Assembly: GCA_011009095.1 (NCBI GenBank)
Contig: VTPC01090570.1
Coordinates: 215,159-279,158, forward strand
Direction of reading: 5' to 3'
DNA: 64,000 nucleotides
From: Ignelater luminosus
Lineage: Eukaryota > Arthropoda > Insecta > Coleoptera > Elateridae
Part shown: piece after piece, positions 34,691-47,876 of the stretch
Numbering within the stretch: position 1 is the first letter of the stretch
How the letters are laid out: every line of letters begins with the position of its first letter
Position numbers and translations under genes: made by a program
The notes under the pieces: model-generated
What the model was told of the DNA's origin: nothing
Databases searched by the model: none
Seen by the model: the letters and a program-made list of their open reading frames with translations, nothing else

Positions 34691-37600
34691 AATAAGATAT
34701 TGGTATGGGATTTTCTACATGTTTGTTACTGTAAGATATCTACTATTCTATAGTTTTGCGCTTGATGTAAACGCTATTGTTAGAAATGTAGATAATAAAT
34801 CAAACACAAAAGTAAAAACAAAGGTAATTTAATAATTTACTATCATAATTCACAATCTGTTAATAATATGCGTATAACCTTTTAAAAGCATCATAACACA
34901 ACGTTACACGTGCAGCAACATTGACCCTTTTCCCTGAACTCATAATTCAATCATTACTTTTTATTATTTTAGCTCTGAGCTCTGGCTTTAAATAAACAAA
35001 CAAACAGATTTTATTAACCCAAGAAGAAAAAAAAGCCTAATTCTACCTTGAACAATGAAAAAAAAAAGGTTTTACCAGATGAAATACTACATGAACAAGC
35101 ATTACTTGAATTAGATGGAAAATGAAACAATCAAAAGTAGAGAAAATACGAAGAAGCTAAAACTTAGTTAAGTTACAAAAACCAGTCAACATAAACACCT
35201 TTACATGTTTTGTCATTTTATTTAAACAAAGACAAACTAATAAAATTACAAATTACTTACAATTATTTTTTTTGCGATCTTTTTATCTCAATATGAAACA
35301 AAATATCTGTTGAGGACTCCAAACTATAAAAAATTCCTAAACGGTAAAAGAAAATTACACAAGAAAAGCAAATAACAAAACATAATTGACTTAATTTTAT
35401 ATTTCAGTTTGTATTTTAGACACGTGCACACGTCCTTTCGTAAATGATAAGATGTAAATAAATAAACCGCAAGAATCTAATTGGCGACGCAATTTGTGCC
35501 TTTTTTTTGTTTTGTTTTCTATTTATGTTGTATAGCTAAACACAAAACAAAAAAGAAAATTAATATACGCAAATAAGAAAATTGTAAGGCAATTTACTTA
35601 TTAAAAAGAAATAAAGTAGTTTTAATTGCATATTTATGCCGTGCGGATCAACTTTCATCAAATTACAATTTAGGAGTAATAAATTTGCTGGGATATTGAC
35701 CTCTTTTGTTACTACGCTCATTTTTTTCCATAACAAAGGAATGACTGCTCGAAAAAGGCGCGTGACGGGGACCAAGGTCAATCGCTTTACTGGTTGAAGC
35801 AAACGATGCCCCTGTAGGGCGTTTATGCGGGGCATTTTACACTCGGTGTACTGATTGTCCATACCTCTTTTAAAAGCATCATTCTTAGTTATTTAATGTA
35901 AAATATATTGTCAATTCGTTTCTGATGTAATCTTTACAACTCTACATATTTTCTAGATCAATGTCAAATCTGATATAATTGAATGAGGCAAATTTGCATA
36001 AATTGATAAGTTTTTCTTGCATCAGTAATATATTAAAACTGAATAATCTTGAAAAAGGGTTATATTGTGCTTTAAACCTTTGCAAAACTTGCAACTGCAT
36101 TTCAAGTAACTGCAGTATCACAATTTGAAGTTTAAAGAAATTTTATCTGGGATATTTAGACATTCTTTTGTCCATTGATTAGTTATTAGTAACTTTTTAA
36201 AATGATTGGTAATAGTATCCTTGGCCAAGATCACATCACTGTCTTTCTCTGTCTAATTAAAGCTTAATTATATCGATTGTTTTCAGTCCACGTACACAAC
36301 GTCATTGTATTTTTAGAGAGATGGTTTTCATGTTTGTTTAAAAATAATTAATTAGCCTTTAATGTCGATGATTATCTTGACTTTATTATATCCATACCAC
36401 ACTTACATAGACTTATATTTCTTGGAATAAACGAATAATTTTCTTAGCACTACCATATTTTGTACATATTTTATTCAGAATTATCCAAATTTAAATTACT
36501 TAATGTTTAAAGTTTAAAAGTTTAATAAAACTTTTCCGCTGAAATGTTAATATGACTTCTATCAACCCTTCAAACGTTGTTTATTATAGAAAATGCGCGT
36601 TCGGCTAAAACCGATGTTTCTGTAAAAGATCGGGTAGTTCTGATTTTTAGGAATGTTTTAGATGTTGGGGTCTCAACAAAAAATCCAAATTTGCTGTAAA
36701 ATTGATCAAAGTTTGAAGAGTTGGGAACATTTGTGGTTTTCATAGGAAATTTCTTCAATCCTACCCCATGCTGCCCTTCTGCACATCTATCGTTTTACCT
36801 CTCTCGGGTTTCCGAAGATAAATAGTTTCATATGGTATTAATCCCGTCTGCAAAAGCAGCAAATCGATGTCTTTGCCAATGAGGACCAACATAAATTCAG
36901 AGATGGCAGTGTTAACGATCAACCCGTCGCGTCAGTATCTTCTGCAGCCTGTTTCACTACCATATTTGACTGTTCAAATTTTTTCTAGTTCTTCTGAGAG
37001 AATTAACACCACTGCATAAAAACACTTACCTTACACTTCTAAAACCTGGAAAAAGTAAAACGACAGATGAATTCTATATGCCCTACTACATCCAGTAGTT
37101 GAGAATATACTCTTTCTTCAGACATTTAGTAGATATGATTTAACATCGGTTTTTTTCAGCCAAGAAAAACAAACTTGCTAGTGTATTCAAAGAGTGATTT
37201 GCCCATGCTGAGGACATTGCTGAAACGGGACATTTTCTTGTAGTTTTATTGTATGGTGATAATATCAATAGGCTTACTCCTAAGAGAACTACGAAGAATC
37301 TAACTTCTCAGGCCTTGTTCATTTTTATATCGTGCAATTGCGAAAAAAGGATACGGCGAGGCATGTAGCTGAAAGTAAAATTTTGCAATGGACAATTGTG
37401 TGAAAATATACCAAACATTCTGATGGACAGCGAAGACGAAGAAAGAGAAACTTTATCTATTATTAAGCAGATTTTAAATCGCAAAACATCACCATGGGAA
37501 ATCTTGTGTAAGAAGACACTGATATCAACCAACATAAGCGGCAGAAAAATGTCAAGTATCGAAATAAATGCTAAATTTCACTTAGAATTGATTAGTCTTG

Positions 37601-39610
37601 CATAACATCTTTAAAATTTGCATACAGTTGTGTTTCCTAGAGAATCGAATTCAATACTTGTGTATGATCTAGGGGCACAATACCAGGCTTTTGAAATCGC
37701 GACATTACATTTTGGGCCACATCGAAAATGATGTGATATAGCAGAGTAGTATGATCTCATCAGCTAAGGCCGCAAGCATAATCGAAACAGTTGATTTAGT
37801 TTTATTCATTACCCCAGTAGTAATTATTATTGATTACCCTGGGTCATTATTCAGATCAATTTAATCATTGTTGATGTTGATGGGCAGTATCAATACTTCT
37901 CTATAAATTATCAAAAAAGTTATTTGTAATATCAGAGCAAAACCTTTTTGCAAGTTTGTTTTTATGACGCACCATGACCATACCCCGTCATATTATCTTT
38001 AGATTTTAGTATCACCGTATCACCTAATAGGTCTATAGAATAACCTCATTCCGCACAGACCTGTAACCTCTCCATAATGGCAGTCTCTTAATATGGAAGT
38101 ATTGCATGAAAATCTCAGCCACTCCAAAATTTGCTACAGCTACTTCTATTAACTTTAGTCTGGCTACGGGCTTGATAGTGTCCAATTTATTTTGTCGCTT
38201 AGTATAGATATGTTATACTTCATTGACTTTAAAATCTTGAATAGCTTTTTTTATTTTTGAGATACCTGGTGATCCTTTGGCAGATCACTAGAACACGTTC
38301 CCTGCACACTTTTTCTAAAAAATACGGACAAATTACAAAAAATGAAACAGGACGCCTTTCTAAATATTGGTTATTGTTAACTTTTCAGTTTTCTCTATTT
38401 GTCTCATACAATATTAGAACGATAATAACACAATATACTACAACAAAATAAAATGACAACCTCTAAACTTAAAAATACATAAATTAATTAATTAAAAAGT
38501 AAAAAAAGATAAAATGTTTATTTTAGAGTACAAACAAAATAATGTTAAAAACAAAACTAAATTCATATAATTTCTTTTTCTGTACTTAATTTCGAAAAAG
38601 TCTTTTAATAGTAATCAAAGCTAAATTTATCAGTTGAATCACTACCTCTGTTGTTAAAAGAAAACTAGATCATTTAGTCTTTCTTGGTTGATAATCGCTG
38701 CAATTATTTTTAAAAAAATTTTCAAGTTCAAACCAGGTTTTTATTTTTTTAGCAGTAGGTCGTATATAAAGAAAAGGTTACATATATAGCGGTATAGAAC
38801 AGCCCCCCTTTTTTTTCTCTGTTTCATCTAAACTTATTATAATTTATTAAGTGATTAAGAGATCTGTCTACGACTAAATATACGGTTTCATTACAAGTTC
38901 ACAGCTCATATCAAAGGCGCCCGTCTCAATTAAATTCGTGGAGCTCCCACATATTATTTTTTAGTTTGCCTATTTGTATGTTACCTAAATTAATGTTCAA
39001 GGTGGCCCTGGTATTGAAAACTGGGTATTTGTCATCTAAAAAATAATAGAAAACAAATATTTCTACTATACATTTTTGGGCCATCCTGTATATATCAAAA
39101 TTTACCTGTTCCTAGAAAGTGATTAGATTAGTAAGCTAATAAATATGCGATAATAGTCAAGTTATTAGCCTTTTAAATTTAATCACTAATACTAACTATT
39201 TTAAGAACAATGAAAAATATTTCCTCTGTTTTTAATAAAGCAAAGGAAGTTCATTAATTAAACTATTTAAACTACTGTGACTACTCCCCAGTTTATGCCA
39301 AAACTACCAAAACTTGAACGCGTAGTGGTGTGGTCATTCATTGAGAATTACAGTTACGCCCACTTTATAATATTCGAGGAGGAGTTGATGTGATGATGCA
39401 TTTGAGATAACAATGTTAATCTACCGAGTTTATCATTCTGGATCGATTAAGTTATTAAGGGTGATTCAGGAAAGGGCGAGGTGCACTACTTCACGACTTT
39501 ATACGTGAAAAGTTATTTTACAACTCTACAAGTTTTTGTAAGTTTAAAGTTTATGTATGTAAAAAGTTTTCCAAACAACACCTGTATGACGTAATAAAGG
39601 TACGATTAAA
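34691..39610. other. Gene-free stretch upstream of gliotactin
   Basis: No supportable gene. A short coding-like piece at about 37190-37310 (FAHAEDIAETGHF, in frame with LYGDN) may be a relic, but I cannot name it. A GC-richer block at about 35690-35870 is unexplained. The dispersed repeat at 38103-38162 and a CCATCCTGTAT terminus at 39081-39091 are transposon-like. The last ~300 bases must include the Gli promoter and 5' UTR; no TATA box or initiator could be fixed. Confidence 0.4.
38103..38162 (+). repeat. Dispersed repeat, second copy
   Basis: Partner of 28026-28085: TGCATGAAAATC, GCCACTCC and TTCTATTAA shared in order and orientation. Confidence 0.55.
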
Positions 39611-42600
39611 ATGGCGTCTGGTCAACAACCGCTATTGTTTTGGTATTGTTTATTGTTTTTGAATGGTATTGTAAAATTGAACGGGCAGGAATACAGATCG
39701 GACCAATATTATCAACAAAACAACCCTTATGGAACTTATCACCCACCTGAACCTGGAGACAGGGATTACAGAACATTTACTTATAATAGCAGAAGATATG
39801 GACAATATCAACCTAACAACAACGACGGGCGTGGGTTACCTGGTGATCCTCGCAGAATAGGACAAGACGTGCGATTTAGATATGATCCAGTAAGAAAATA
39901 AACTTGTAATGTTTGTCAATATTTAATAACACAATTACAATAAAAAATTCTTAGTGTCGTTGATCATTTAACAATGTTCTTTTCTAGGCGGGGAATGAGG
40001 AACCCATCTTACCAGGTATTTTGGGAGGATGGCGAGAAGATTTGCAAGGAAAAAAAAGACCCGACACTTTATATAATGCAGATAGAGATGTCTTTGTGAA
40101 AACAAAACTTGGGGAAGTACAAGGTTTTAAAGTTTATTTGTATGACACACCCGATCCAGATTCATTATATCGACCAGGATCTGAATCAATTGAACGACAA
40201 AGAGGTTCCACTACAGTTTTCTTGGGAATTCCATATGCTTTACCACCTGTAGATGAAGGGAGATTCAAGGTATTATATTGGATATATTAAAATATGTTTG
40301 TAAACATAACTAATCATTTAGAAGCTATTATATCTAAAACAATTAATTTTGTGCAGTACATTACATTATAAAATTTAATGTTTAGCCACCACGATGGCAT
40401 AAAGGTTGGCAATTAATGCAAGCTACGGATTTTGGACCTGCATGCCCTCAACCTATTCGTTACGTAGGATCGAAGAAAGGTGTAAGAGATATGCATGAAG
40501 ATTGTTTATATTTGAATATATACACACCCTCAGTAAGTACATTTTGAATACTTTAAATTTTCTACTTTTATTGTTTATATCACTTTAAGGTAGGTGGAGT
40601 ACCAGAGAATTATCCGGTAATGGTTTATATACATGGCGGCGATTTTGTTCGAGGAGCTTCAAATTTATTCCCTGGCCATATGATGGCAACCTTTTATAAA
40701 GTTGTGGTAGTAACTATAAATTACAGGTTGGGAGCGTTAGGTAATTAATTTAAATTAAATTGAGCAGTCAGGAAATTAAGTCCAATTGTAATTTTAGGTT
40801 TCCTCAGTACGGGCGATGTTAATTCTCCTGGTAATTATGGAATTCTGGATCAAGCAATGGCACTGAAATGGATACATGAAAATATTGAATATTTTAATGG
40901 AGATAGATATTCTATAACTTTGTTTGGACCTGGTGCAGGTGCAGCATCTGCTGGATTGCTTATGGTAGCTCCTGATACAAGGCATATTGTAGACAAAGTT
41001 ATTGCTCAGGTAAAACAATTTTATAGTTAAAATTCTAAAATTAGATACAATTAATATTTATTGTTTAGAGTGGATCGGCTTTAGCAGATTGGGCATTTAT
41101 TGTTGACAAGTACAGAGCTCAGAATACTAGTAGGGTTTTTGGCCAGCTTCTAGGATGCAGCATAGAATCATCTTGGAAACTCGTGAATTGTCTCAAACAG
41201 GGTCGCAGTTATTATGAATTGGGAAACGCTGAATTTCCACCTGAAGTAGGACTCTTCCCTTGGGGCCCTACAATAGAAATGAACGTGACAATGCCATATT
41301 ATGAAGGATGGTATGAGAAAGATTGGCATTTTTTGAGTGACACTCCAGAGAATTTGATAAAAGCTGGAAAATTTAATCCTAACCTTAAATATATGTCCAG
41401 TGTTACTATGCACGAAGCAGCAGATTTTATTTGTAAGTGAACAGAGAAAATTTCTTTTTATTTTTTAAAACTCCAAAAAAATTTCAGATAAAAATGAGAG
41501 TTTAGCTCCTTTCTTTGAAATCAACCAAAATTTTGTTGACCAGAAGATCAAAGAATTTGTATTGAGATACAATTATACTCTAAATCCTAACGGTACATAT
41601 GAAGCTATTAAATATATGTATACTTTTTGGCCCGATCCAACAAATGTTACTCTAATTCGTGAAAAATACATTGACGTAAGTAAATAAATTTGTTACCTAA
41701 ACAATTGTATTTACAATGTAATTTGTAGATGCTCTCTGACTTCTTGTATGTAGCACCAAATGACAAAATGATAAAACTTCTTGTGGAAAAGGATATACCT
41801 GTTTATATGTATGTGTTAAATACAACAGTCGAATCATTTAATTATCCTTTGTGGCGCAAAGTACCTCATAATATTGAACATTATTTATTATGTGGTACTC
41901 CTTTCATGGATATAGAATTCTTTCCAGAAGTGGAACAATTTGCTCGAAATCAATGGACGAATAATGACCGAAATATGAGTCATTTCTTCATGAAAGCGTA
42001 TACAGATTTTGCTAGATATGGGTAAGATAAAATGTTTTTTGCTACAAAGATTACTTTTTATTAATTATGGACATCATTCGCTAAAATAGTGCAAACGTGG
42101 AACTAACATGCATGCATGCTAGAGCCTAATCATCGTGGTTTTTAGGACTAGCCTTCATGCTTTGTATTACTTCATCCAGGATTGTCAGTATCACTATTAA
42201 AATAAATTTTGAAACTTTTTTTTTCAATTCAATTTTATTTTTGGGCATTATAAAGAAATTATCAAATGTTTGGGCAGAAGTCTGCTCTTATTAAAACTGG
42301 AATTTCCATACAACACAAAAATTGAGAAGACAAAGATATTTGCTTGAATTGTACTCTTGAACATCGTTATTGGAGCAGAGAATAACAAAAGGTCATCTTC
42401 AACAATGAGGAAAAGTGGATCTTAGGTGAAAAATACTTTTGGCATAAGGTTTACTAGCAACTAGAATTTTTTCAAAAATACTGAGTGTGTTTGGTATAGA
42501 TTTTTCTAGTAGATTATTTTTTTAGTAAGACATGTTATAAATTGGTTAAGAGCAAAAATTGATTTTGTGTTATGGCTTGCCCAAGAATGACCAGATCTTT

Positions 42601-44133
42601 GAAAAAACTAGAATTAAAATTCAATTTGGGCAATCTTACAGAATATTAATTGCTTTTCATTGTGAATCTTCCAATCCAAAAGTCCTGTTTCCTTATTCTC
42701 GAAAGGATAAAGATCAATTAATCTGAACAAGGCTACATTTCACTGCAGTTTTTCTTGTATCTTCAATGCTGAAATTTGAAATTACAATCATTTACTAATG
42801 ATGGACATTTAAGTTATGGTATGGTATGATTAGATGTACTGATGGGTCTTCTAAGAAAGATGTGTTATATCTTTTAGGTGTTGTTTATGAATTCTAATGT
42901 TAAATTATTTTTCTCAATGACCAACTTGCATTTGTAAGAAAAGGCCACAGTTACCGAGACATGAACTTCTAAGATAGTAATCAATAGTCTGTTCATTTGA
43001 ATAGATTTGATGTTGATGATCATTCACCCATTTCTGTATTAACTTCCAACTACTTGTACTCTATGCCAAAAATATTATCTTTGTGATCAATGCCTAAACC
43101 TCCATGGATGATCAAAGATTGTAAATTGGAACTTTCGATCTGTAACTTGCAATGGAAGACTGGACATTACAATATTGCTCATTGAGTTGAGGTCCAAGCA
43201 AACTTCTTCAGAAAACATGAACATCCAATATAAGGTTTAGGCAGTGATAAGAATCAATAAATGAACTTCTTCTATGATTATGCTACTGAGAAACCATTCA
43301 GTTTGTAATTCCTGTTTTAGGTGATTCTTCCTAACTCATCTTCATAGTAGTATAAAGTGATGAGATTAGTAATAACTTTTTTTTGTAGGAATCCATCACA
43401 TACCCAGATTTTAGGACTTCATTTTGAACCAGCAAAAATTGGCATGTTAAAATATCTAAATCTGAATACCACATATAACTCGTCAATTTTATGGAATTAC
43501 CGCCAGACAGAATCTGCATTTTGGACGCAATATCTACCCACGGTTGTTGGACACCTTGTACCAACCTATCCTCCAACCACAGAGGTATTGAATTTATTTA
43601 ACATACAAAAAACAATAATTAAATAAATTCTTTTTGTTTTTATAGTTTTGGTGGGAACCAAGAGAACCTTTACAAATAGCCTTTTGGAGTATGTCTGCCG
43701 TATGCTTAATCTTGATAGTATTATTAGTTCTATGTTGCATGCTATGGCGAAATGCAAAAAGGTAAATATATTCATTTATAAAATATTGAATCAATCAGGA
43801 TATTCATAAAACTTCTTTAACAGACAATCAGATCGATATTACAATGGTGAATTGTTCTTGGCGCATGATGTTGATCCTGATGTAGGCGTGGATAACACAC
43901 GAAGTCCAGATATCTATGAATATACAGATAAACCAAAAAGTCCTTCGTTAACTGGCCAAATATTAACAAATAGTGAAAATTCATTTAGAACAGAAAGTGC
44001 AGTTTCTTTGAAAGAAATGGGAAGTATTAATCCAAATGGAGAATCTCGAAAAGGTACTCCTCTTATGTCTACTAGAAAGACTTCTAGAAGTAAAACACAT
44101 TTAATACAAGGAGTTCCACAAACTGATGTTTAA
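39611..44133 (+). CDS. Gli: Gliotactin (Gli), cholinesterase-like junction adhesion protein
   Basis: Eleven exons: 39611-39889, 39988-40269, 40386-40532, 40590-40740, 40798-41009, 41069-41432, 41488-41675, 41729-42021, 43389-43584, 43646-43761, 43824-44133. They join in frame to 845 residues with GT/AG sites throughout. Known role: Gli is a single-pass protein needed for septate and tricellular junctions and the glial blood-nerve barrier. Seen here: signal peptide (1 to about 26), a Tyr/Pro/Asn-rich leader, and a carboxylesterase-like ectodomain with the EDCLYLNIY signature and YIHGG oxyanion-type loop. The nucleophile elbow reads FGPGAGAAS (about 329-337), so the catalytic Ser is Gly332 and the protein should be enzymatically dead, as in fly Gli. 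One membrane segment lies at about 715-738, followed by a ~107-residue tail with tyrosines (RYYNGE, IYEYTD) and a C-terminal QTDV, a class I PDZ-binding motif. It is about 110 residues shorter than fly Gli, mostly in the tail. Confidence 0.96.
42022..43388 (+). other. Gli intron 8
   Basis: This 1.37-kb intron is far longer than the other Gli introns (51-116 bp). It is AT-rich, has no open frame, and shows no recognisable transposon termini, although its size suggests an old insertion. Confidence 0.7.
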
Positions 44134-44172
44134 ATATTAAACTGCCATTTTTGTCTTTTGTACAGATAACAA

Positions 44173-44178
44173 AATAAA
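44173..44178 (+). promoter_or_regulatory. Poly(A) signal of Gli
   Basis: AATAAA about 40 nt after the stop codon, the first candidate downstream. This would give a very short 3' UTR. Confidence 0.6.
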
Positions 44179-45319
44179 GAAAATTATTTGCTTAGGTTGT
44201 ATGTAATATTTCAAATTGATTAGTCTTTTGAAAGTTACCGACAATGAAGAATCCAAGCGATTATTATTATTCTAATTGACTTATAATTCTAAAATTGACA
44301 GGTGGGAGTAAAACACCAAAAAAAATGTTTAACAATTAATTGCCTTTATTCAATCAGAAACTATTGTAATATGCACACATAAAGATAAGTATATACATTC
44401 TAATAATAATTGAGCATGAACAAATTATGAGATAATTGAAGGGTCCATATATAGAACCTTAAATATTGAAATACCGTATAGGCATCTATTTAAAATCGTA
44501 TTTATAAAATTTTGCACAAAGTGCGATTAATTGAGCCAAAGGCTGAAAAGAATAGTTCATAAGTTAATTTTAAGAATTTATTTTATAAAATCTTTAGTGA
44601 GTGTTACTGTTTAATATTAGCTGCTGTTTCAAAATTACACACAAAATTAAAAAAAAAATCAATAATTCCATGACCCATTCCACAGTTTATTGTGATATAC
44701 ATACATGCCATCAGAACTAAAATAAATAAATTAACAGGAGGGCATCAGACTAAAAAGATGTTAGTAATCATCTTATTGTTATATAAGTCTCATTTGAAAA
44801 TAGTTTAAGTATTAATAAACATGGTCAATAACATCTTTGAAATAGTGACTTTAATGCATTTAAACAGGGGTGGGCAATCTTCACTCGACTAAAATATAGA
44901 ATTTTGAATTATTCTCTCATTTATGATAACAACAACGATAATGTTTTATTTGTATATCATTGAAATTTTGTTCGACTGACCAATAATAAGGTTGCCAATT
45001 CCTGGTTTTATAATTATGTAGTGTACATAAACACATCGACAAAATTGTAAACAGTTTTATTATAAGGAAGAATCATGATCAAAATAACATATTTATTATG
45101 TATCTAGATTTAATTAGTTAAAAAAAGTATTTTTAAAATGGAGCCTTTAAAATTGATGTTTTTCTATTAAATATATACAGTTGAAGAAAGATGTATTTGT
45201 ATTATATATTTTATATTAAAGGAGTGTTTTAAATGTTTCACGCAATAATGTTTATAACTTCAATTTATATGTATGTAGTTGAATTACAGTAAAATCTTCA
45301 TAATCATTATTTTTACTAC
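44179..45319. other. Intergenic stretch downstream of Gli
   Basis: AT-rich and without open frames of note. It contains a 140-bp hAT-type MITE (44865-45004). Confidence 0.5.
44865..45004. mobile_element. 140-bp hAT-type MITE
   Basis: The left end is CAGGGGTGGGCAA. The right end reads inward as CAGGAATTGGCAACC. The arms also share CACTCGACTAAAAT against CAGTCGAACAAAAT further in. The flanking 8-mers agree at five of eight positions, consistent with an aged hAT target duplication. Confidence 0.7.
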
Positions 45320-45411
45320 AGATCCATTGCCAAGTTCTTGTAGTATTAAACAATGTGTTCAGTATACTGCATCAAGTGTAATTCTTAAAAATGTAACTTG
45401 TCCGTCCGTTA
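45320..45411 (+). CDS. Orphan candidate exon, Cys-containing
   Basis: A 92-bp segment is framed by a good acceptor (TTTTTACTACAG) and a good donor (GTAAGTTTT). It is open in one frame, encoding PLPSSCSIKQCVQYTASS followed by VILKNVTCPSVN, with three Cys and one N-glycosylation sequon, as in a secreted or surface protein. No partner exons were found on either side; a decayed element starts about 210 bp downstream. I do not recognise the family. It may be a real exon, a relic or chance. Confidence 0.3.
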
Positions 45412-45624
45412 ATGTAAGTTTTTTTATAAATAAAACTTTGTTATATAAAGTTTAAATTTGTTTAAATAATCTTTTATAAATGGTATGTAAAATAGTTTTT
45501 CTGAATGTTACATGGATTAAATAGGATGATTCTTATACAATTTCTTCCAAATCTTTTTGAGTAAAACATTCGAAATTTTAATTTTTTGTGGAATAATAAA
45601 AGATAATTTATTTACAAAACATAT

Positions 45625-46450
45625 TTCTATTTGATTTTTGCCCGTATTTCATTGCTGGTTTTAAGGCCCCAGCAGTAGTCCACAAGCAGGTTTTTGCTCA
45701 ATTTTCCCTTATAGCACGATATCTTGGTGAAATCTCTCACCATGTTTCATCACTCACATTACCAAGATTGTTTGGAAAAAATCCAGATGTGAATGGAGAA
45801 AATGAATCTTCAAGGATACACTTGCTCCCAAATCTTTGTAATTTTGCAGCTGTTCATAGTTTTCAGTTTTTGTACTCCCAAGGAAGTTTGTCACCACAGT
45901 TTCGAAGAACTGCCAAGCAGGTGCCTCTCTTTCCTCTAAGGTATTGTCGAAACTGGCACCCTTCATCAATTCCCTGATTTGGGTCCCCACAAATATTCCC
46001 TCTTTTATTTTTGTTCATCACTTTTATGAAGTTAACGAGAGGTTCACAAATGACATTCTTAATTCCCAGGAGTAAGGTTACTTCTTTCTGGCCATTGCTT
46101 CTTAATATCATTTTTTCTGTCCCTACTATCCTACTTGCACAGAAAACAGCAAAATTTCGTGTACCCCCACTGTAAACCAAGTACTAGGGCTGCAACCTTT
46201 AAATCCACACAACGTTGCCATTGAAATCTCTACTAGTTTTATCCAGTAGCAGCTTCATGCTTTCATAAGACTCCTTCATGTGGACAGCATGAGCAATGGG
46301 AATAGAAGGATTTTCATTTCCATTATGAAGAAGAATTTGAAGTCTCCACTCTTTTGGATTGTGATGCTGACCCATTGCCTTTAGTAAAAAGGTTGACATC
46401 ATTACTGAATACCAGGTCATCTTGTTTTGAAACTAAATGCTGTAGTTCTT
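45625..46450 (-). pseudogene. Decayed copy of an uncharacterised multi-copy arthropod gene
   Basis: Read on the minus strand, blocks appear in the expected order of a protein family that I know as uncharacterised, multi-copy predictions in many arthropods. They are PKEWRLQILLHNGNENPSIP and AHAVHMKESYESMK (about 46260-46350), GLQWGYTKF-type sequence (about 46160), KTENYEQLQNYKDLG with SLKIHFLHSHLDFF (about 45770-45880), GERFHQDI (about 45730) and LLVDYCWGLKTSNE (about 45660). Stops and frameshifts separate the blocks. The family's dispersal suggests mobile origin; its biochemistry is unknown. Confidence 0.7.
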
Positions 46451-47876
46451 GCTCCCACTCTTCTTATTTGGTGAATAAAAGTTTATGATTAAAGAACTAT
46501 TGTGGTTTAAAGCAGCTCCGAAAATTAGAAATTCAAAGAAATAAATATAAGAGGCAGGATATATGCTTAATTTGGGTAAAAACCAACAATTACAAAAAAA
46601 TTGTGGGTGATGGACAAATTTTGATGACATATTCGGATTCAGCAGGCAAAATTACATAAAGATTAGCTAAAATTGTTTCTGTAACACAATCGGTGTTATT
46701 GTTTGAAATTCTTTTGGAACATACAGAATGTCTCAAATTCTGCTTTGGAAGATTTCTAGTTTTTCTTATGTATATGTGTTCCATCGAAGCATGAAAAAGC
46801 AAACTTCTTTTGTTTTTTCTTCCTACACAGTGTCCCAAATTCAAGTTAGCTAGTTAGCTATTTTGGAAATCAAGATGGTTTTGTTTTTTCAAACAAATTT
46901 ACGACCGTTAAAAATGAAAATATTCTTTAAAGTGGGATATCTCAGGAATGAGCACAGAAAAAGTTTGAGAAAATTTACTCCCAAATAGAAAAAAAATAAT
47001 TTTCACAACTTATTGTAAACACAAATCTTTTTAAATGGAACATTACTTAATTTTCGTATTGGTAAATAGCACGTTTTAAATACTTGTCAGTGATATAAGG
47101 TTTGATATAGTTATTCTTACAATTTATTAAGTAAAAACTATTTTTCATGGGAACATCACAGTGTGTCATGAGTAATCATGATGTTAAAACATAGGACAAT
47201 CGGATTTTTTTGTCAAATTTCTAAATCTTTCCTAGTATATTAATTAGAAAGATTTTGTGTTTTACAGAAGTTAACTTTGATATTTGTTCTTTAATTGTTG
47301 AGGTTTCAACTATAACACATTTCAATAGCTCATTCGTATGTGACACCAGTTAGTAGAATAATTGTGAGTCAAGTGATGAGCAGAGCAAAGCATCAAAAGG
47401 TGTGCATAGTGAAGAATTTGATCCTGTTGATAACATCATACCAGCAATTTGAGAACTGTCCAATTTTATCGCTATAGTCTAAACAATTGCAGAATAATTG
47501 TTGTAGACATTCTTAAGTATTCATATTTGACTGGCTGCTTTCTGATATCCCTTTATAAATGATGAAATTTTCCTAATATGTGTCTCGTTTTATTTAAAGG
47601 GTGAATGCTACAACTCTTTATTTTTTGCAGTAAATACCAAATCTTTAAGGAATTACTATTTACTACGACTACTGTGCATGTATCCATGCTCTGCTCTGCT
47701 CGTTGTTTCATTGCTTCAACAAACCATTTCTGGAAATACGTATTATTCCAGATTGGTGTCACAGCTGAGTAATGAAAAACATGTTTACTATTGACATTGT
47801 TCGATGATTTAATGTGATGTTGAAGAAGCAGCTAAAATGCACTTTTTGATCATTACTGTAAGTTATTAATGGCAAA

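Noticed and set aside
37190..37605. Coding-like piece (FAHAEDIAETGHF and the frame 37396-37605)
   Set aside because: Not enough ordered similarity to name a family; stops interrupt it; could be chance.
42230..43050. Possible Tc1-like transposase remnant in Gli intron 8 (IFNNEEKWILGEKYFWHK-like)
   Set aside because: Only one short stretch resembles a transposase block; no termini, no other blocks in order.
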